Counted from the stretch's first letter, positions 40,401-52,920 are shown. The stretch: DNA of 64,000 nt from Daucus carota subsp. sativus (GCF_001625215.2 NC_030381.2:51049214-51113213); one strand, 5' to 3'. Notes: a model not told the origin generated them from the letters alone. Numbers and translations are program-made.

Positions 40401-40531
40401 CCCTGCTTTAGAGTGTTCTGCGTGGCTGCAACAGCTGGTATCAGAACAATTATCAAGCACCGCAGCATTTTGAGGAATACTGCCATTCTTGATATTCTGA
40501 CACAACTTGAATGCTTGTTATACATCATCAT
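37429..40531 (-). CDS. G-type lectin S-receptor-like kinase (S-domain RLK, copy 2)
   Basis: Seven exons: 40531-39310, 39167-39063, 38968-38787, 38667-38457, 38362-38125, 38048-37898 and 37740-37429 give 806 residues. A downstream in-frame ATG at 40486 ([19 protein letters not shown]) starts directly at the signal peptide and may be the real start. Domains in order: B-lectin ([18 protein letters not shown]), S-locus glycoprotein region, PAN/apple domain ([14 protein letters not shown]), membrane span in exon 2 (about 410-435) and kinase. The kinase has [10 protein letters not shown] ending at residue 503, lysine in [27 protein letters not shown] and a split GTYGYMAPEY. All catalytic residues are intact. 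Exons 2-7 have exactly the same lengths as those of the gene at 43041-46069, so the two are tandem duplicates in the same orientation. Confidence 0.93.
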
Positions 40532-41117
40532 CGATGGAAATACATGCTTATAAGGACCGACTCCAATGCAATGTTATAAGTGTTTCGTTTTATTCCATCC
40601 TTGTGAACGCAATCTAAAGATTTTTTTATACGTACATGCACAAATACATCTTCGATTCTATATTTGCAGACTTGTTCTGACAAATCATAGTCAACTGACT
40701 CTTAAGTCTTTGGTTTTATGTAGACCACAAACTGACTTGTCTTATCTGACAATGTAAAGGGGAATTTTCCCTGTAAATTAATAAAGGAAAAATAAATAAC
40801 TTTAAAAGCTATCAGCATGCGAATGTTTATACGTCAATATTTGTTCTAATACGGAGTAGGCGAGAATCGAACACGGTATCCCGGGATATAAGAAGATAAA
40901 ACCATCATGTGTGCAAAGGGCAAGATGAGTAAAAAGTTAGCAGAAGTTAATAGCTTCGGTCTGTTTCAGAATTTAGAAGAATTTTTCAGTAAAGTTAGTG
41001 AGGAATTGGACATGGTAAAGGCACAGCTCTAGAAATCACGATTCACTCCTCAATTGTTGCACCCCCCATTCGATTCTCGAAAATTCTTCGATACTCTGAA
41101 TTTTTTATTAATAACTA
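40532..41117. other. Spacer upstream of S-domain kinase copy 2
   Basis: Promoter-side spacer. No feature was recognised beyond short open frames without domains. Confidence 0.45.
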
Positions 41118-41351
41118 CTCTCTCCATTTTGAAATATAGATCGTTTGACTTTTTTGCATGTATTTCTAAATCTTTTGGCCGCATGCTAAAAATAATTATT
41201 TTTGAAATTTTCTTTTTCTGAATTAAAATATGTGATTTATATTTTAATTCAAAAATAATAATTTAAAAAATAATAATTTTAAGCATGCGGTCAAAATACT
41301 TAGGAATATTTGCAAAAAAGTCAAACGACTTATATTTCAAAACAGAGAGAG
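41118..41351. mobile_element. Stowaway-type MITE (tandem pair, first)
   Basis: The ends CTCTCTCCATTTTGAAATAT and ATATTTCAAAACAGAGAGAG are inverted repeats flanked by TA. The arms continue inward (GTTTGACTTTTTTGCA against TGCAAAAAAGTCAAAC; GCCGCATGC against GCATGCGGTC), so most of the 234 bp can fold into a hairpin. Confidence 0.85.
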
Positions 41352-41402
41352 TAATTTCGTAGTTAGTCAAATATTTTATCACTTTAATTGTGTAATAATA
41401 TA

Positions 41403-41615
41403 CTCACCGTTTTGAAATATAAGTCATTTAACTTTTTTACACGTATTTCTAAGTTTTTTGACCGCATGTAATAAATGATTATTTTTGAATTTTATTTGTG
41501 GATAAAAATATATGATTTATATTTTTATTCAAAAATAATGATTTAAGCATGCGGTCAAAGGACTTAAAAATAAGTGAAAAAAAATCAAACGACATATATT
41601 TCAAAACAGAGGAAG
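41403..41615. mobile_element. Stowaway-type MITE (tandem pair, second)
   Basis: It is the same family as 41118-41351. The ends are CTCACCGTTTTGAAATATAA and ATATTTCAAAACAGAGGAAG, flanked by TA, and the internal GACCGCATG / CATGCGGTC pair is shared. The length is 213 bp. It starts 51 bp after its sister. Confidence 0.83.
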
Positions 41616-41903
41616 TAATAATTATGTTATCAAATAATTTTAAAAAAAATAATAAACTTATTTATTTGATTATTTAGTTTAAATATTATAATAATTTCTA
41701 AAATACATGTATAATATATATTTTTAATATATTAATATTTGTCGACTCTCCTGTATCCAAATTCTCATATTTGTATGTTTGTCGATTTCACGTATTACCG
41801 CGCAATCACAATATATCCGCACTCGCACTCATTATTCCCGGCCATATTTGCTGAATGAGAATTCTACTTGGACTTTAAATTTTGAAGAGAATTTTTTTTA
41901 ATA

Positions 41904-42595
41904 TAGAGTTAATTGCAATTGGCACTCCTTTGGTTTCGGCTTACTGCACATTGCACCTAATAGTTTTGGAAAATACACTTTGCATCCCCAGATTTTTAAC
42001 CCGTAGACACTTTGCGCCCTTTCCGTTAAATTCTGCCGTTACCGTTAACTTTTGCAGGGGCATTTTGGGAAATTTAATTTAATTTAATTAAAATCGTATC
42101 TTTATTTAAATTTTTTGACCATCTAAACGATATTTTTCGGAAAAACTTAAAGAACGAAAGTTGTAGAGAATAAAAGGATCTTCTTAGAACTATAAGGTTC
42201 AAAATTTTCGTAATTCTTTTTATAATTATTTTTAAAAAATTCAAAAATTAGCAATCTTGTAAAAATGAACAATCATTTTTAAATAACTATTTAAATTTTG
42301 AACCTTATTGTTCTAAAAAGATCTTTTTATTCTCTACAACTTTCGTTCTTTAAGTTTTTCCGAAAAATATCGTTTAGATGGTCAAAAAATTTAAATAAAA
42401 GTCTGATTTTAATTAAATTTAATTAAATTTACCAAAATGCCCCTACAAAAGTTAACGGTAACGGCAGAAATTAACGGAAAGGGTGCAAAGTGTCTACGGG
42501 TTAAAAGTCTGGGGTTGCAAAGTGTATTTTCCAAAACTATTAGGTGCAATGTGCAATAAGCCGAAACCAAAGGGGTGCCAATTGCAATTAACTCC
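41904..42595. mobile_element. ~690-bp palindromic (foldback) transposable element
   Basis: The left half is the near-exact reverse complement of the right half over nearly the whole length. The outer arms are AGTTAATTGCAATTGGCAC and the matching GTGCCAATTGCAATTAACT. Further in, GACCATCTAAACGATATTTT pairs with AAATATCGTTTAGATGGTC, and the arms approach a centre near 42250. The heptamer TTTAATA flanks both sides (41897-41903 and 42596-42602). No transposase frame is seen. A long terminal inverted repeat with a ~7-9 bp duplication suggests a foldback or MULE-type MITE. It lies between two tandem S-domain kinase genes. Confidence 0.82.
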
Positions 42596-43040
42596 TTTAA
42601 TAACGCCTGAATTAGCAACTCAATCTGCAGCTTGCTTTCATTCTCTACGCGCTATACACATGGACCACCTTGACCCTCTATACTGGCTGGCGGCTGGTTG
42701 ATATTACACAGTAAAATTGTTAATGAGAGATCACTTGCGAAAAGTAAACATCTGGTCAGCTGCATATCACCATCAAATTTACTAGCAAGGAACTGACCAA
42801 CAAATTGTACAGAACTTGGATCCACACAGGAAGCTGTTTAAAAGTAACGTACACAATTTTTCGGTATTAAACAAGTTACAAGACTGCTCAAAATTCCATA
42901 TATCAGCAATATTTGATGTGATTATATTCACTTACAAAAGAGAATGAATCCAACTTTAAACAGATAAGTGTCACAAAACAACTGGAAGTCCTTTCATATA
43001 GACACAAAACTAAGTTAATTACATACTATATGCCTGTTTT

Positions 43041-46000
43041 CTATCTTGCTTCCATCAAAGAAGCGGAAAGACCATTTACTGAGATATTTTGTGATGACTT
43101 GGTCTCTTGTGATTTAGTCTCGTGTGCTCGGCTTTCAATGTAAAATGCTGGTCTCCTGGGATTTGGTAAAACTGCAGTGTCATTTGCTAACATGGAAGTA
43201 ACATTGTCCATTGTAGGCCGATCAAGAGCATCATCTTCGACACACAATAGACCGATGTGAACACATCTCAGGAATTGGTTCTGGAGACACGAATCACTTA
43301 TTGATGGATCCATAAGCTCAAATGCAGCATCTCTATTCCACAACTCCCAAGCCTTGCCCATAATATAATCAAATGATTTGTTAGTTTTGAAGTTTAATTC
43401 GACTGGTTAATTAAAGTCCTAGTTAAGTGGAAGAGTATTAGTCATAGTACTTACAAATGCAACAAGGTTCGATGGACCTTCCACTTGATTGAAGCTGTTG
43501 ATTTTGCGACCACTTAGGATTTCAAGAACCAGGACCCCGAAACTATAAACATCTGATTTTGTGGAGAACGTTCCCTCAATCACATACTCAGGAGCCATGT
43601 AGCCACTATGATTATCATAAAACAATTGATTAATGATATGTAAACAGAACATGTCTATGTACTGTCTCATTGCTTGATTACAATCATATATCCCAATCAA
43701 CTTACTGCGTGCCAACAACTCTGCTTGTATAAGTTTCTGAGGAATTTAGTGTGAAAATTCTAGCCAAGCCGAAATCTGAAATCTTAGGATTCATATGCTG
43801 ATCTAGCAATATATTAGCAGCTTTGAGATCTCTATGAATTATTCTCAATCTTGAGTACTTGTGAAGGTAAAGTAGTCCTTGAGCAATTCCCTCTATAATG
43901 CTAAGACGTCTTTCCCACGTTAGCTGCTCCCTCTTTCTTTCATCTGTCTCAAACAAGTGAAATTTTTTAGAACAATATTCTGAAAATCGTGGCACGCGCT
44001 AGATTGGTTAGGCATCACTTACTAAAAAGAAAAGAATCCAAGCTTTTATTAGGCATATACTCATAGATTAACATCTTCTCCTGTCTATGAATGCAACAGC
44101 CAAGAAGCCTGACCAGATTTGTGTGTTGTAGCTTGGCTATGAGAATGAGCTCATTTTTCAACTCGGTCAGTCCCTGTGTTGATTTTCTTGAAAGTCTCTT
44201 CACAGCTATTTCTTTCCCATCTAAGAATTTTCCCTGTGATTATTCTTGCTCAGTATTATTCTGGTTTGCTCAAGCGCGGTACAAAACTGATATGTATTTT
44301 GGAGCTGAAGAAGTGATTAATGTACCTTGTAAACAGGTCCAAATCCACCCTCTCCTAGCTTATTGATTGGTGAAAAATTTCCCGTGGCAGCTACAATACT
44401 TGTAAAGCTGAAAAATTTTAGTTCACTCCTTCCATTATTGCCTAGTTCATCAACTGTCTCCATATATCCATTCAGTGTCAACAAATCTTGTATTGCAGCC
44501 TTCTTGGCTGTCAAGATCATCAACATTTAACACATAGTACATTAACAAACATGATATTGTTATAAAACAAAGTATGTTGGGTGTATACTCATGGGCTCAA
44601 GACTGTTTTCTACCTTGTCTGATTTTCTTCCTCCGACAATATAATAGAGTAGAGAGAAGCACTAGAATCGACGAAGCCACCACAACAATGGCCATAATAA
44701 AAATCCCCTTTTTCTTTTCTGCACAAAGTGGAATCTCTAATTTATTAGTTACAATTAAATTTCCTGAAAGAAAACAAGCCTATAAAATCATCTTCAATAT
44801 CTAAAGCTTAAAGGATGAAGAATTACCACGGCTATGAACCTTAATATCGCTCCCTGAAGGATCAGCATCACGCAGAACGTACTTTGATCCATACGCCCCA
44901 CCGGGTTGAAACTTCAAATTTCTTCCTCTATGAAGATTGCATCCTTCAGTGCCCCCATAATGTTCGAAGCCAAAACAATTGCAATCTTCCCAACACTCAG
45001 CTTTGCAGTCACTATAACCATGGCTTGCATTGTGATCACCATATACTGTGTAATCTTCAGTTTCTTCAAAATAACCTGTTTGAATTTCAAATATCTGTTG
45101 GTGATTTCTACACTTAGGCTGCTCCCACAACTCACATCCTGTATAATTTGTTCCTCTCGTGTTGTATCCATAACACTCATCAACTTTTGCAATTGCAAAC
45201 CTTTCTCCATCATATATATTTCCCTGGTATGTCAACTGCCAGCCTGATCCAAAATTTTGATTCTCAGGCGTCGAATGGTTATCCACAAGTGTGTAAAAGA
45301 AGTACTCTTCGTCTCCATTCGTGACATTTTTGAATCTGTAATTAAGCTTGACAACATCAAGAGGGTTGTTGATGTTCTCAAACTTGTCATTGATCAATTT
45401 TCCACTAGTCCAATAAGGCTTCCCTCGAAACTTAACTACCAAGATTCTTGCGCTATGATCCCATTCCAGAGTGAAAGCTCCAGATGTCGGGTCATATTCA
45501 TCCAGCCAAGAAGTCAGTGACCAGCTCCTATTGGACCTGTGGCTGATTCCAAGTTTCATTCCTGGTAAAAGCGCGTCTGTTGGATGATCAAAGCTTTGCC
45601 ATAGCGTTACATTCCCTTCGTCAAGTACTAAATTCCCATTATCCAACAGTGTAAGCTTTCTGTTCAAGCCCTGGCCAGAATATAACACAATAGGATCACT
45701 TGCATTGTTGTGGCTGATGATAAGCCTTCCTGATTCGACTTCTAAAGAGAGCACACCTGAATTGTTTCGAATAGGTCTGTCTCTATTAGCAATCCATGCT
45801 GGATGACTTATGTTAAGGCCTCCAGAGTTGGTGCTATTAATGTACCAAATTCCCAAGTAACTGAACTCGGACTCTTCATCGGAGTATTGATCCTTTTTTA
45901 AACGGAAGAATCCCAAGGCAAAGAGGTGATTGGAAGAAACCAGAGTGGTGCTGGAATTCATCAACTCACCCTGTTTCAGAGTGCTATTTTGCATGGCTGC

Positions 46001-46069
46001 TGCAACAAGTGATAGTTCAACAAGTATTAAGCACCAGAGCATTTTGAGAGACATTACCATTTTTAACAT
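43041..46069 (-). CDS. G-type lectin S-receptor-like kinase (S-domain RLK, copy 3)
   Basis: Seven exons: 46069-44827, 44718-44614, 44507-44326, 44233-44023, 43943-43706, 43605-43455 and 43352-43041 give 813 residues. The signal peptide is [21 protein letters not shown], with possible starts at the first, fourth or sixth codon. A B-lectin domain follows ([18 protein letters not shown]), then the S-locus glycoprotein region and a PAN/apple domain ([14 protein letters not shown]). The membrane span lies in exon 2 (about 420-440), then the kinase: [10 protein letters not shown] ending at residue 510, [19 protein letters not shown] and DFGLARIF. The exon join in the activation segment reads GTHGYMAPEY, where the tandem sister has tyrosine. 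No EGF domain is evident. It is a close tandem duplicate of 37429-40531 and looks functional. Confidence 0.93.
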
Positions 46070-46554
46070 TCTGTCTGAGCTTGGATGATGCTAATTATTA
46101 AGATAGGACTATTACGAGTCTACTGCATGCCACCCAAGTCTTTGGTTGTGTCTAAACCACAAACTGACTTGTCATTGAAACTGAGATTAATTCAAACCTC
46201 GTCCTAGGCAACTGAAGTTTGGCTCCTTCGTCCCTTTTTATCGACATTTTTGACCGCTGACGTAAAGGAATATCGGTTTACGACTCTTTAGACCTGCTTT
46301 AAAATGAAAAAAATTTATGTATTTTCCCTTAGGGCTGACAAAATTTTCCAAATACTATCTTACAATTCAAAACACTACATCGTTCATCCATTTTCCTCCC
46401 TTGTTAATTTTGGATCATTCATCATTCTAAAATTCTAAACATTATTTCATATAACGTTTCTTACCAAAATAGCATATCATTTTATGTTTTGTAGAAATTT
46501 TTAAACCTAAACAACACAATATAGCTCTTCTCTCAAAAATCAAAACCCTTTATT

Positions 46555-46599
<45 letters not shown>

Positions 46600-48461
46600 G
46601 TTTAAATTATTTCTCACCTAATATTTTGGATATTACTCAGTAAAAAATTATGACCGGCTATGTCTTTTCTTCAATATTAAAAGTCTCTGTTACCAACTCG
46701 AGGGCCCAATTAACTATCACTCTATCAGGGTGCTTCAGCTAAATATTTTTAAGATAAACTTGAAGTGAATTATCATTAACATTTTGCGGATACATTTCGA
46801 ACTTTAAAGTTTATATTTGAAATCTTGAACAGGGTTTATGCAGAAAGAAGAAGTCCTGAACTGTTAGTTATAAACTTGAAATTTTAGTCAATTTGGAATA
46901 GGTGATATATCTACATATTTATACCGGTTCCGGGAGAAAAGTTAATTTGTATTTATAAATAAATTTATTAAAATTTTTAAGATGACATGTAAGATTTTGG
47001 TTAATAAAAGGTCTACGAATGTAATGATTAAATTATTTTTAAGAATGAGTATATATATTTATAAAGTTAAAATATAAGTTAAATACTATAGCACCCAAGG
47101 TGCCAGGCTCGACACATTACACTTACAGCATGGTCTTCTATTTGGAGCCAGGTCCATCTGAACAAATCTAAGCTTCACTAAAACATGCCTAAAGATACTC
47201 TTCTTAGATGTCGGTATTCTACATCCCTGGTATTTAATGCTTATCCTCTTATTTATTTTAAAATTTCATCAATGATCATCATCCTGGTTACCAAAGTTTC
47301 ATAACGGTCGATTGCAAAAAATTTAAACACTCACACACTTTATGCTCGAATGCTACTTGCTACCACTAGGCTGCAAAGAATTGAAAAATACTGAGAAAAC
47401 AGTTATATTCTTTTGTTTATTTCATTATTTGCTTTGCTAGTACAATTATTACAAAATGGTTCCAAGAAATATGTATTGTCTGTGTCTTGTTTAGTGGGAG
47501 GGAATGATTAAAAAATTTAAAGTCAAAACAGTGTACTTTCGAGTCTTTTCATTTAACTTATTTTATTTTTCAGAAGTAAGTGTTTAATTCTGAAAAAAAT
47601 ACTTATTTTTGAAAATAAGCGAATTATTTTTGCAGATAAACAATATTATTAAATATCTGATATGTAAATATGAAGTTTATCTTGAAATAAATTCTTGTTT
47701 TTATCAAATAAGTTCAAGTTCTCCAAATAATTTACACTATATTCATTGAAAATTTTTATTTACTTGGTATCTTATAACCCGTTTTTTTTATTATATACCC
47801 ACTTTTTATCAGAAATCATCAACATATGTATCATGCTGCTGAGGTCCTGTCAAATACAACATCAAGATGGTGTAGGACAACGGAGTGCAACTTTTTTGAC
47901 TATGAACACTTAGCTGTTGTGAAATTAAAATTAATCCGGAGACAGAAAGGGAGAAGAAAATTTGATTATTCATACCGCAAGGAGAATAGAGTTCGTTTCA
48001 ATATCAAGAATTCGTCTTCTCAAATTTGATCATATAGCAGCTAAATGCCGGAATTGGTGTTAGAAGTTGAGTCGTGCAAGCTCGGTCACGATCCAGAGCG
48101 GACGATATTATATTGTTGTGGAGTTGGTCATTTCTTTTTATTTCAATTTCAAGAATTTATCATGTATGACGTAATATTTAATCACAGAGCTACTATATGT
48201 CCGAGATTTTCTGATACAGGATCACCTATGAATTATGATGCAATATGTACGGGATCAGTAATCCATAGTTTCTAAAAGTTTAAAATCACTTCAAACTTAA
48301 AATTTACAGAAGTTTGCAAAGTTGGTAAGCGAACAGGACTTTTGTAATAATTTATTTATATCTCGCGAAAATATCATCCGCACACTCGGTTACATAAATC
48401 ACCATAAGTGACATCTCGAGGAAATGTTACTTAGTTCACCAGAAAACAAGCGAATACATGC
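46070..48461. other. Intergenic, no gene recognised
   Basis: It has the promoter side of S-domain kinase copy 3, then AT-rich spacer with a (TA)n run at 46561-46596. Frames at 47826-48029 and 48045-48275 are open but match no domain I recognise and lack convincing splice links. Confidence 0.45.
46561..46596. repeat. (TA)n microsatellite
   Basis: Eighteen uninterrupted TA units. Confidence 0.92.
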
Positions 48462-50082
48462 TTAGATATAACGTTTAAGATAATCCTCAACAGTCGTGTA
48501 CTTCACTTCTGGGTAGAGCTTCGACATCTCCACATCATCTGCTACCTCAAAATTTGCAAGGCATCCTTCGTAGCAAACGTGGTAATAATGAGTCAATCCC
48601 ACTTGCTCTGCATAATCTTGCTCTGCATGTTTAACAATAGTACAAACAAACAAGACTAATAAAGAATCGGAATAATGACAAACGATTGATGCAACTAGCC
48701 ACTTGTCACGGATCAGCTTTCTTGATATTTATGTTATCCGGACTCAGCTAAAAGTATCAAACATGTAGTGTTCGAGTGTCAAACTTGGTAATTTTGAAAG
48801 TTTTACAAATTTTTACACTAAAATAAATATTCGAGTGTCCATAACCATGTTCAAGTGTCGAGTGTTTGACACGGATTCTCGAGATAACATAGATATACAA
48901 TTCTACTTAGCAGTTGATTTTAACTGTGTACCTTTCTTCATAGCTAAAAACTCATCTTTAGAGATGGAAGACTTTTTAAGCTTTTTGCCAATATGTTTTT
49001 CCCACAACTGAATCACCTCGTTCTGAGAGAGTATGTTTTGAGGTGGCCTGATGTAGAGACTCTTGTTCAGAGCTCGTGGATCATCCACGCTCTTGATCGT
49101 GTATGTCGCTATGTCATCCTCGTCTACACATATCACTGCAAGATACACCAAATTTTTAAAGAGGTCGAGAATTCAAGTTTCTGCGGTATTATCAAATTTA
49201 GACTTTTTTAAATCTGTTGAAAATTTGAACCTAATATTTTGAGTGCATGGCAACTAAGTACCTTTCTGATTACCATCTCCTAACAACAGAACAGAATCTC
49301 TTGAGGGAAGAATTTGGCCTGGCTGATAAAGGCCGCCAACAAAGTATCCGGCGAAGCAATTGGCAGAGATGTAAGTATAGGGAATCCCTGCGTTTTCAAT
49401 AGCTTTTCTCACCACCATCTTGTCATCAAATGTAATTCTTCCCGGCTCAATACAGTTTTCCATTGTTGCTGGATCTGTCCCAAACTCCGACGGATAAAAT
49501 TTCTGCATACATGCATTTAATCAATTATGATGATAAATATTATGACAAAAGTACTCAATTTTTAATTGTCACAATCCTATGTACACGGAGGGAAGGGAAG
49601 GGAGTGAGAATTGAATCTCATGATCTCAAACCATGTTAAGTAACCAGCTCATCTAAAACTTTAACGTGTTAAAGAAAGATCCCAACGGGATTCTACGCTA
49701 TAAAAAAAAAACGTGATTCAACAAACATTATTCAACAAAATTTGTTCACCTTAACATTCCCAGCTTCAATCATAGCCTCAACAAGCTTGAGCTGCAGCAA
49801 AATCTGATGGCTTCGAATATGAACCCCGGAAATAGCACAGATCACAACATCCACCAGCTTCACAGCTTCCACCAGGCTTTCATGATTGTCGAATGATCCC
49901 GAAACAAGGCGAGCCCCCTGAGCCTTAAAAGACAACAACAACTGTATCTTTTCAATATCAACTCCAATCTCAGGGCGATGCAGAACATATGTTTCATGGC
50001 CTTGTTCTAAACTAGCCTTCACCAATCTCTTTCCCAAGTACCCTGTTCCTCCCACAATCAAGATCCTGCTTTTCACCCCCAT
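48462..50082 (-). CDS. Pinoresinol reductase-like (PLR/PCBER/IFR family) NADPH reductase
   Basis: A cytosolic NADPH-dependent reductase of lignan synthesis (pinoresinol to lariciresinol, possibly on to secoisolariciresinol). Four exons: 50082-49750, 49502-49262, 49135-48932 and 48622-48462 give 312 residues, usual for the family. It shows the dinucleotide motif VGGTGYLG, the HETYVLHRPEIG segment, and SGVHIRSHQILLQLKLVEA. KFYPSEFGTDPA follows, then the catalytic-lysine context FDDKMVVRKAIE and the C-terminal YPEVKYTTVEDYLKRYI. From memory of the family, GGLYQPGQILPSRD and EQVGLTHYYH look closer to Arabidopsis-type pinoresinol reductases than to classic PLRs. Substrate choice cannot be decided from sequence. 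It is divergent with its homologue at 56914-58308. It has one intron (48623-48931) that the homologue lacks. Confidence 0.9.
49590..49710 (-). repeat. Dispersed short repeat (copy in reductase intron 1)
   Basis: On the minus strand it reads AATCCCGTTGGGATC, AAAGTTTTAGATGAGCTGGT, TACTTAACATGGTTTGAGATC. It is the same repeat as at 31330-31480 and 57280-57420. It sits in the first intron of the reductase gene. Confidence 0.5.
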
Positions 50083-52447
50083 GTTATCTAAACCTCAAAT
50101 AAAAAAATTTAGTCTACAAGCAATGAATGAACTTATGTAAAAATCAGCTTGTCTGCATGATAACATGTCTGATTCCATTTATAGAGAAAACAAGAGTCCA
50201 TTGTGCAAAGCCAACACTGTTGTGGCGAGTCGAGTTCATCATTAAAATTAAAAAAAAAAAAATACGACAATAATACTATTGTTGCATATCTTCAAAGTAT
50301 ATCTTCACTGACCCATGTGTCCACGTTATAATATAAATTAATACGTAAATTTGTTGCATTTCTTCGAAGTTTGGTTATACTGACGCACGTCCTGCCCTTA
50401 CTGGTGAAGCGTTTACTCTTTCTTTTCAAATTCTTTTGACGATTTTATTATAAATTGAAGATGAGGGGTTATTTTCGTGTGGCATATTGTTTTCATGTAT
50501 TTATAATTTTATACTAGCTTCATTTTACTCTCCTTTTGTTAGTTTATCCTGATTTGAAGATTTTATTATAAATTAAAGATGAGGGGCTATTTTAATGTGA
50601 CATATTGTTTTCATGTATTTTTAATCTTATATACCATCTTCATTTTTTCTTACTTTCCCCTTGTTGTTTTATGGTAAGAAAAGGCTATGATGTAATAAAA
50701 TCTACACGTAATCTTTAAAATAACAGAATTAAAAGAAATAATCTAGAATATAATTTATTAATGTCGGATAATCTAGTGTTTTGGATAGAAAAATCCTACA
50801 AAATATAGACGATCATGCTTTTTGAGAGTAAAACACTGCATGATCCAGTGATTAGAATTTTAAAACACTAAATCGTGTAGTATTAAGAAAACATTTTAAA
50901 TTACAAAATGATAATTAAAGGTCATTTTCTTTAACCTTAATAATTGGTACCATTTTCTTCTGATACGTGACAACCAGCACCAACATCCATCTTCACCAAC
51001 ACTTCTATGATGAGTTGATGACCCGATCAAAAGTAGTTGCCTTCTGGGCCAGCTCATCGACAATTTGGTAATGTAGTTTGACATTTTTTCTTAAAATTAA
51101 AGTAAAGGAAAGAAAAGAAAACTGGGTTTGAGGTTGTCCTGGAGCACTATCACGAACATGACAGTTTTATAAATACAAAATTCATTCTCTGCCTTGACAA
51201 AAATACTCCTGATTAATTGACCACAGATGCACAGTCTCATCTATTGACACGGTGAGAATGTTCTCTCAATTTTTAGTTAGTTATTTAGCCTTGTTTAGCT
51301 TTCCTTATCATATCTCTTTTACCATGACTGAATGAAGAACTCCGGTTCAAGAAATGAAGGAGAGTTTTGCGAGAATTCCTGTAGAAGAGGAGGTAAAGGG
51401 AGAGCTGTAGTATGAAGAAGATGGAGAGGTAGGGTGTGAGTGTGATGGTATGATTTCAATCATCATTAACCAGGTATTTTCTGTTTTTTATATGATACTT
51501 AATATTTTTTTATACACATTTTCGGATGTTTGGGTTGATACTTTTCTTAACCCGTTTACGTGAATAATTGGAAATATTTTTAAGAAACTGAGACTTTTCT
51601 CTCTTACCTTATACTTTTTTTTCAAATATTTTATTTATTTATTTCCCATTTTTATTCTATTTTTGAAGTCACTTATTTTAAGTTAACTCAAACGGCTCCT
51701 TTAATATATTTTGATTGGACTCTTAAAATTTTAATTTTCTGAAATAAAATAGGTAAAAACAAGTGAAAAACTGGACACTAAATTAATCTGCACAAAGAAA
51801 GAATAGGTTAATGCTTTCAATAAGTCATATAAATCTATATATAAATTTATTATACAAATGATGAGAAACTAGACTTAAAATTGTTTATAAATATAATAAT
51901 TAAATTAATTTTAACTATATATCAGTAGCTTTTTCCTTAAACTAGTCAAACATCTAAAAAATATTTGCCGCTTCTAGATAAATATTCCGTTTAAAATACT
52001 CCGACATTGCACGTGAAATGAAAAGAAAAAGTTTCCTTCATACCCTTATTTATACTACTGATGCTAGAAGCTTGTTAATTATTCAGCAATGACTTTTAAA
52101 TCACTTTTTCAATTAAATTATCTTTTATATACCTTTTTCAAAAGATTAAAAAATAAAAATTTTAAGACCTCAGTCAAAACATATTGAAATATGTAAAAAA
52201 AGTTAACATCATGCATAGAGAGAATAATAGATTTATGGTGTGGTTTTCTCGACTTAAAAATCCTTATTAATCAATCTCTAATTAATAAAAGTTGAAAATA
52301 TTTTCTTTAGTGAATTTATCTTTTTTTGAAATTTTATTTTACAAAAATATAAAAAAACCACTTTAAAAGATAATTTATAATATTTTTTATCATCTTTTTA
52401 AATATCAAAACAAAATTTTCAAATAAATTAATTAAAATTTACTTTAA
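50083..52447. other. Promoter side of the reductase and AT-rich spacer
   Basis: No gene is seen. A ~60-base block (GATTTTATTATAAATTGAAGATGAGGGGTTATTTT and on) is imperfectly repeated at about 50440-50520 and 50555-50640. Short frames such as 50896-51084 have no domain. Confidence 0.45.
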
Positions 52448-52530
52448 TCTACTTATATATATAATAGCCCAACACGTTCGTGTCAAGCCTCCCTCCTGAG
52501 CAAATAAATCCCTCCTGAGCAAATAAATTA

Positions 52531-52830
52531 CCTAACTCCGAACCCGAGCCTAACCCCGAACCTAACCGAGCCTAACCCCGAACCTAACTCTTCCTCCCTG
52601 AGCAAATAAATTATCTAACTCCGAACCCGAGCCTAACCCCGAACCTAACCGAGCCTAACCCCGAACCTAACTCTTCCTCGTACATATAAAAAATAAATTA
52701 CCTAACTCCGAACCCGAGCCTAACCCCGAACCTAACCGAGCCTAACCCCGAACCTAACTCTTCCTCCCTGAGGGAATAAATTATCTAACTCCGAACCCGA
52801 GCCTAACCCCGAACCTAACTCTTCCTCGTA
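52531..52830. repeat. 83-87 bp tandem repeat, four copies, inside the Helitron
   Basis: Units start at 52531, 52614, 52701 and 52784. Each contains CTAACTCCGAACCCGAGCC followed by further TAACCCCGAACC words. The junction between units alternates between CCCTGAGCAAATAAATT and CGTACATATAAAAAAT. The last unit is shorter. GC content is far above the surroundings. Confidence 0.88.
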
Positions 52831-52849
52831 CATATAAAAAAAATGTTAT

Positions 52850-52920
52850 TAATGAGACTCGAACCCAAGCCCTCTTCATTATAAGTACACCTCTCAAACC
52901 ACTTGAGCTACACAGACAAT
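52850..52920 (-). repeat. tRNA-like sequence (SINE head or tRNA relic) inside the Helitron
   Basis: On the minus strand an A-box-like TAGCTCAAGTGG (52910-52899) is followed by a B-box-like GGTTCGAGTCTC (52865-52854), at a spacing of about 45 bases. This is the internal pol III promoter layout of a tRNA or tRNA-derived SINE. The arms do not fold into a clean cloverleaf by eye, so I do not call a functional tRNA. Confidence 0.6.

Noticed and set aside
47826-48275. Two consecutive open frames on the plus strand
   Set aside because: They read as neither a known domain nor linked exons, and the surrounding composition is that of AT-rich spacer.
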